Part shown: piece after piece, positions 61,865 to 64,000 of the stretch
How positions within the stretch are numbered: the stretch's first letter is position 1
Layout of the letters: each line of letters opens with the position of its first letter
NCBI RefSeq assembly: GCF_900102545.1
Contig: NZ_FNBN01000001.1
Coordinates: forward strand, 978,477-1,042,476
Direction: 5' to 3'
Length of the DNA: 64,000 nt
Source of the DNA: Chitinophaga filiformis
GTDB taxonomy: Bacteria; Bacteroidota; Bacteroidia; Chitinophagales; Chitinophagaceae
Translations under genes and position numbers: made by a program
Notes under the pieces: model-generated
Database searches by the model: none
What the model saw: the letters and a program-made list of their open reading frames with translations, nothing else
What the model was told of the DNA's origin: nothing

Positions 61865-64000
61865 ATGAAAAGAATCTTATTTAACCTGCTGGCATTGCTT
61901 GCGGGACTGCTGGTCTATTCCTCAATAAATGCACAGTCGAGGGGGATAGAGGGAACAGTGACCGATGAAAAAAAACAGCCAGTCAGCTTTGCCTCCGTTA
62001 TTATTAAAGGCAGCTCAAAAGGGACAACCACCAAACAGGATGGATCATTTAAACTTGAAGTAGCCCCGGGTACAATACTCCTTATACGTGCGGTAGGATA
62101 CGCAATAAAAGAAGTTCCGGTGGGCAGTGAACAACATTTTAACATTACGCTTTCAGAAAACGCCAGTGATCTGAATGAGGTAGTGGTAACCGCATTGGGC
62201 GTCAGGAAAGAGAAAAGAAACCTCACCTTTAGTGCACAGGAAGTAAAGAGTGATGAGATATTGCGGGCGAAAGAACCGAATGTACTGAATGCGCTTACCG
62301 GTAAAGTAGCCGGCGTTCAGATCACCAGCTCCTCCGGTATGCCAGGTAGTTCCGCACGTATCGTGATACGTGGTATTACTTCTATTTCCGGCGAAAACCA
62401 GGCATTGATCGTAATGGATGGTGTGCCCATCAACAATGATGAAAGTGGCGGTACTTATAATGGTGGTCCGGGTTCCAACAGACTGGCCGACATTGATCCT
62501 GCTACTATTGAAAACATCAACGTGCTGAAAGGTGCTGCCGCTACTGCGCTATATGGTTCTGCCGGCGCCCGTGGCGTTGTGCTGATCACCACCAAAAAAG
62601 GAGCTGCAGGCCGTAAACCGGTACTGACATTATCCTCCGGTCTTTCTTTCGAAAATACCATCTTCCCTGACAGACAATATACTTATGCACAGGGCGATCA
62701 GGGCAACTACATCGATGGCGAGACCAGGAAGGCCAGCACCTCCTGGGGACCACGCATGGATACATTAACTGTCAACGGACAAAAAGTCAAAGCACACAAT
62801 CCGCTGAAAGAATTTTTCCGCACGGGTGTTACTTCAAACAGCACTGTTAGTGTATCTGGCGGCAATGCGCAGTCTAATTATTTCATGTCCTATTCCTACT
62901 TTGATCAGAAAGGTACTATACCCAAAACATCTTATGCCCGTCATAGTGTATTCACCAAATACAGTACACAGATACTGGACAAACTGAATGCTACATTTCA
63001 ACTGACCTATACTACTGCAAAGAATAATAAAATGCCTGAAGGATATGGGCTGGAAACACCGCTGTGGACTATATTCACCGCTCCTGTTTCCTACGATCTC
63101 AAACCGTATCTCAATCCTGATGGCTCACAACGTTTATACCGCAACAGCCGTAATAACCCATACTGGGTATTGGATAATGTATTGAACACTACAACCGTAA
63201 ACAGGTTCCTGCCGGTGGTTACTTTAGTATATGCTCCGTTTGATTGGTTATCTATTACTGAAAGAGCAGGTGCTGATATCTATGCAGATCAGCAAAGCTA
63301 TCACGTGAACATGAAAGATATTACTTACAGTACCGGTCTGACTTATAGCAACAACAAAAACTTCAGGCAGTTCAACCACGACTTCATTGTACAACTGAAG
63401 AAACAATTCGGTGCAAAAACCAATACCAGCCTGCTGTTAGGTAATAACGTTTATTCTGAGCACAACGACTATATGACTGCATTGGGCCTTGGTCTTGCAA
63501 AAGCAGGTTACTACAATATGGCGAGTGCATCATCTGTTACTTATACAGAATCAACAACCCTGCGCAGGAAAGTTGGTTTTTATGCACAGGCGGAAGTAGA
63601 CTATAACCGCTTACTGGTACTGTCTCTCACAGGAAGATATGATGGAAGCTCCGTATTATCTTCAGAAAATACTTACTATCCATACGGCTCTGTAGCAGGT
63701 GGATTTATCTTCTCAGAGTTATTCCATGATAAGCTGAAAGAAATAATTCCTTTCGGTAAAATAAGAGCATCCTATGCTTCGGTAGGTAATGACAATGTGA
63801 AACCATATGCTACTACTACTCCTTATTACCAGGCCATCATCTATGGTGATGTGAGCAGCAACCTGACATTCCCTTATAATGGACAGAACGGCTTCCTTGT
63901 GAGTTCTTCATTAGGCAATCCTAATCTGAAAAATGAATTACAGAAAGAATTTGAACTGGGACTGGAAACTAAGTTACTGAACAACAGAATAGGACTGGAA
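61865..64000 (+). CDS. SusC/RagA-family TonB-dependent receptor (C-terminus beyond window)
   Basis: Outer-membrane importer; 712 codons are visible and the frame runs off the right edge. A signal peptide (MKRILFNLLALLAGLLVYSS, ending NAQ) is followed at once by a carboxypeptidase-regulatory-like domain (about 28-105: GIEGTVTDEKKQPVSFASV, GTTTKQDGSFKLEV). Then come the TonB-box-like LNEVVVTALGVRKEKR, the plug (ALTGKVAGVQITSSSG, LIVMDGVPINNDE, LKGAAATALYGSAGARGVVLITTKKG) and barrel strands. There is no STN domain, so no ECF/FecR control is expected. A SusD gene is expected after it, outside the window. The substrate is unknown. Confidence 0.95.
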   Translation, partial: MKRILFNLLALLAGLLVYSSINAQSRGIEGTVTDEKKQPVSFASVIIKGSSKGTTTKQDGSFKLEVAPGTILLIRAVGYAIKEVPVGSEQHFNITLSENASDLNEVVVTALGVRKEKRNLTFSAQEVKSDEILRAKEPNVLNALTGKVAGVQITSSSGMPGSSARIVIRGITSISGENQALIVMDGVPINNDESGGTYNGGPGSNRLADIDPATIENINVLKGAAATALYGSAGARGVVLITTKKGAAGRKPVLTLSSGLSFENTIFPDRQYTYAQGDQGNYIDGETRKASTSWGPRMDTLTVNGQKVKAHNPLKEFFRTGVTSNSTVSVSGGNAQSNYFMSYSYFDQKGTIPKTSYARHSVFTKYSTQILDKLNATFQLTYTTAKNNKMPEGYGLETPLWTIFTAPVSYDLKPYLNPDGSQRLYRNSRNNPYWVLDNVLNTTTVNRFLPVVTLVYAPFDWLSITERAGADIYADQQSYHVNMKDITYSTGLTYSNNKNFRQFNHDFIVQLKKQFGAKTNTSLLLGNNVYSEHNDYMTALGLGLAKAGYYNMASASSVTYTESTTLRRKVGFYAQAEVDYNRLLVLSLTGRYDGSSVLSSENTYYPYGSVAGGFIFSELFHDKLKEIIPFGKIRASYASVGNDNVKPYATTTPYYQAIIYGDVSSNLTFPYNGQNGFLVSSSLGNPNLKNELQKEFELGLETKLLNNRIGLE

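Overview
The window looks like chromosomal DNA of a Bacteroidota bacterium, most likely of the Chitinophagaceae (Chitinophaga-like). The evidence is three SusC/RagA-type TonB-dependent receptors (one with a SusD partner, one with an ECF sigma/FecR pair), Bacteroidota families such as DUF3078, DUF4974-FecR, archaeal-type GGGP synthase and long eukaryote-like IleRS, TAnnTTTG-type -7 promoter elements, and no recognisable Shine-Dalgarno sequences. I see no rRNA, tRNA, CRISPR array, transposase or prophage gene. G+C content and homology were not computed; family calls come from reading the translated sequence.

Layout. 1-5355 (-): ECF sigma factor, FecR anti-sigma factor and a SusC receptor with a signalling STN domain that runs off the left edge. 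5356-6662: a 1.3-kb gene-poor stretch of tandem hairpin repeats, a 179-bp segmental repeat and two sRNA/terminator-like hairpins. 6663-8435 (+): WYL regulator and a GyrI-like protein. 8449-10690 (-): acpP-fabF-rnc operon. 11070-16670 (+): RND tripartite efflux operon. 16744-18640: a carboxypeptidase-regulatory-like protein (-) and a divergent PRPP synthetase (+). 19055-24108 (+): SusC/SusD pair. 24183-25265 (-): YcxB-like protein and a charged secreted protein. 25266-26352: AT-rich gap with hairpins and a 21-nt inverted repeat. 26353-32306: GGGP synthase (+), a LytS/LytTR-type two-component pair (-), dxs (+) and a PaaE-like reductase (+).

32317-35499 (-) is a stress block (coiled-coil protein, Dps, pirin, OsmC, YceI). 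35754-39941 (-) holds scpA-AraC, a DUF3078 protein, mscL and PPK2. 40063-45631 holds a DMT exporter (+), frr (-), a WecA/MraY-type transferase (-), the N-terminal half of a split transketolase (+) and rbfA with a LolC/E-type permease (-). 45777-49297 (+) holds an MsbA-like exporter and a GT81-like glycosyltransferase fused to a degenerate HAD phosphatase domain. 49571-53984 (-) is ileS followed by a DksA-like protein with a histone-H1-like tail. 54232-64000 holds a PepSY-like secreted protein, a 50-aa ORF, a Cys-rich AraC regulator, an AsmA-like protein, gyrB, a small lipoprotein and a second truncated SusC.

The best candidates for new biology are the glycosyltransferase/pseudo-phosphatase fusion (47765-49297), the repeat and hairpin loci at 5400-6460 and 25350-25870, the altered HIGH motif (GIHH) of IleRS, the DksA/histone-like fusion, and the small ORF next to a Cys-rich AraC regulator. 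No multi-gene defence-like or clearly new gene system is visible.
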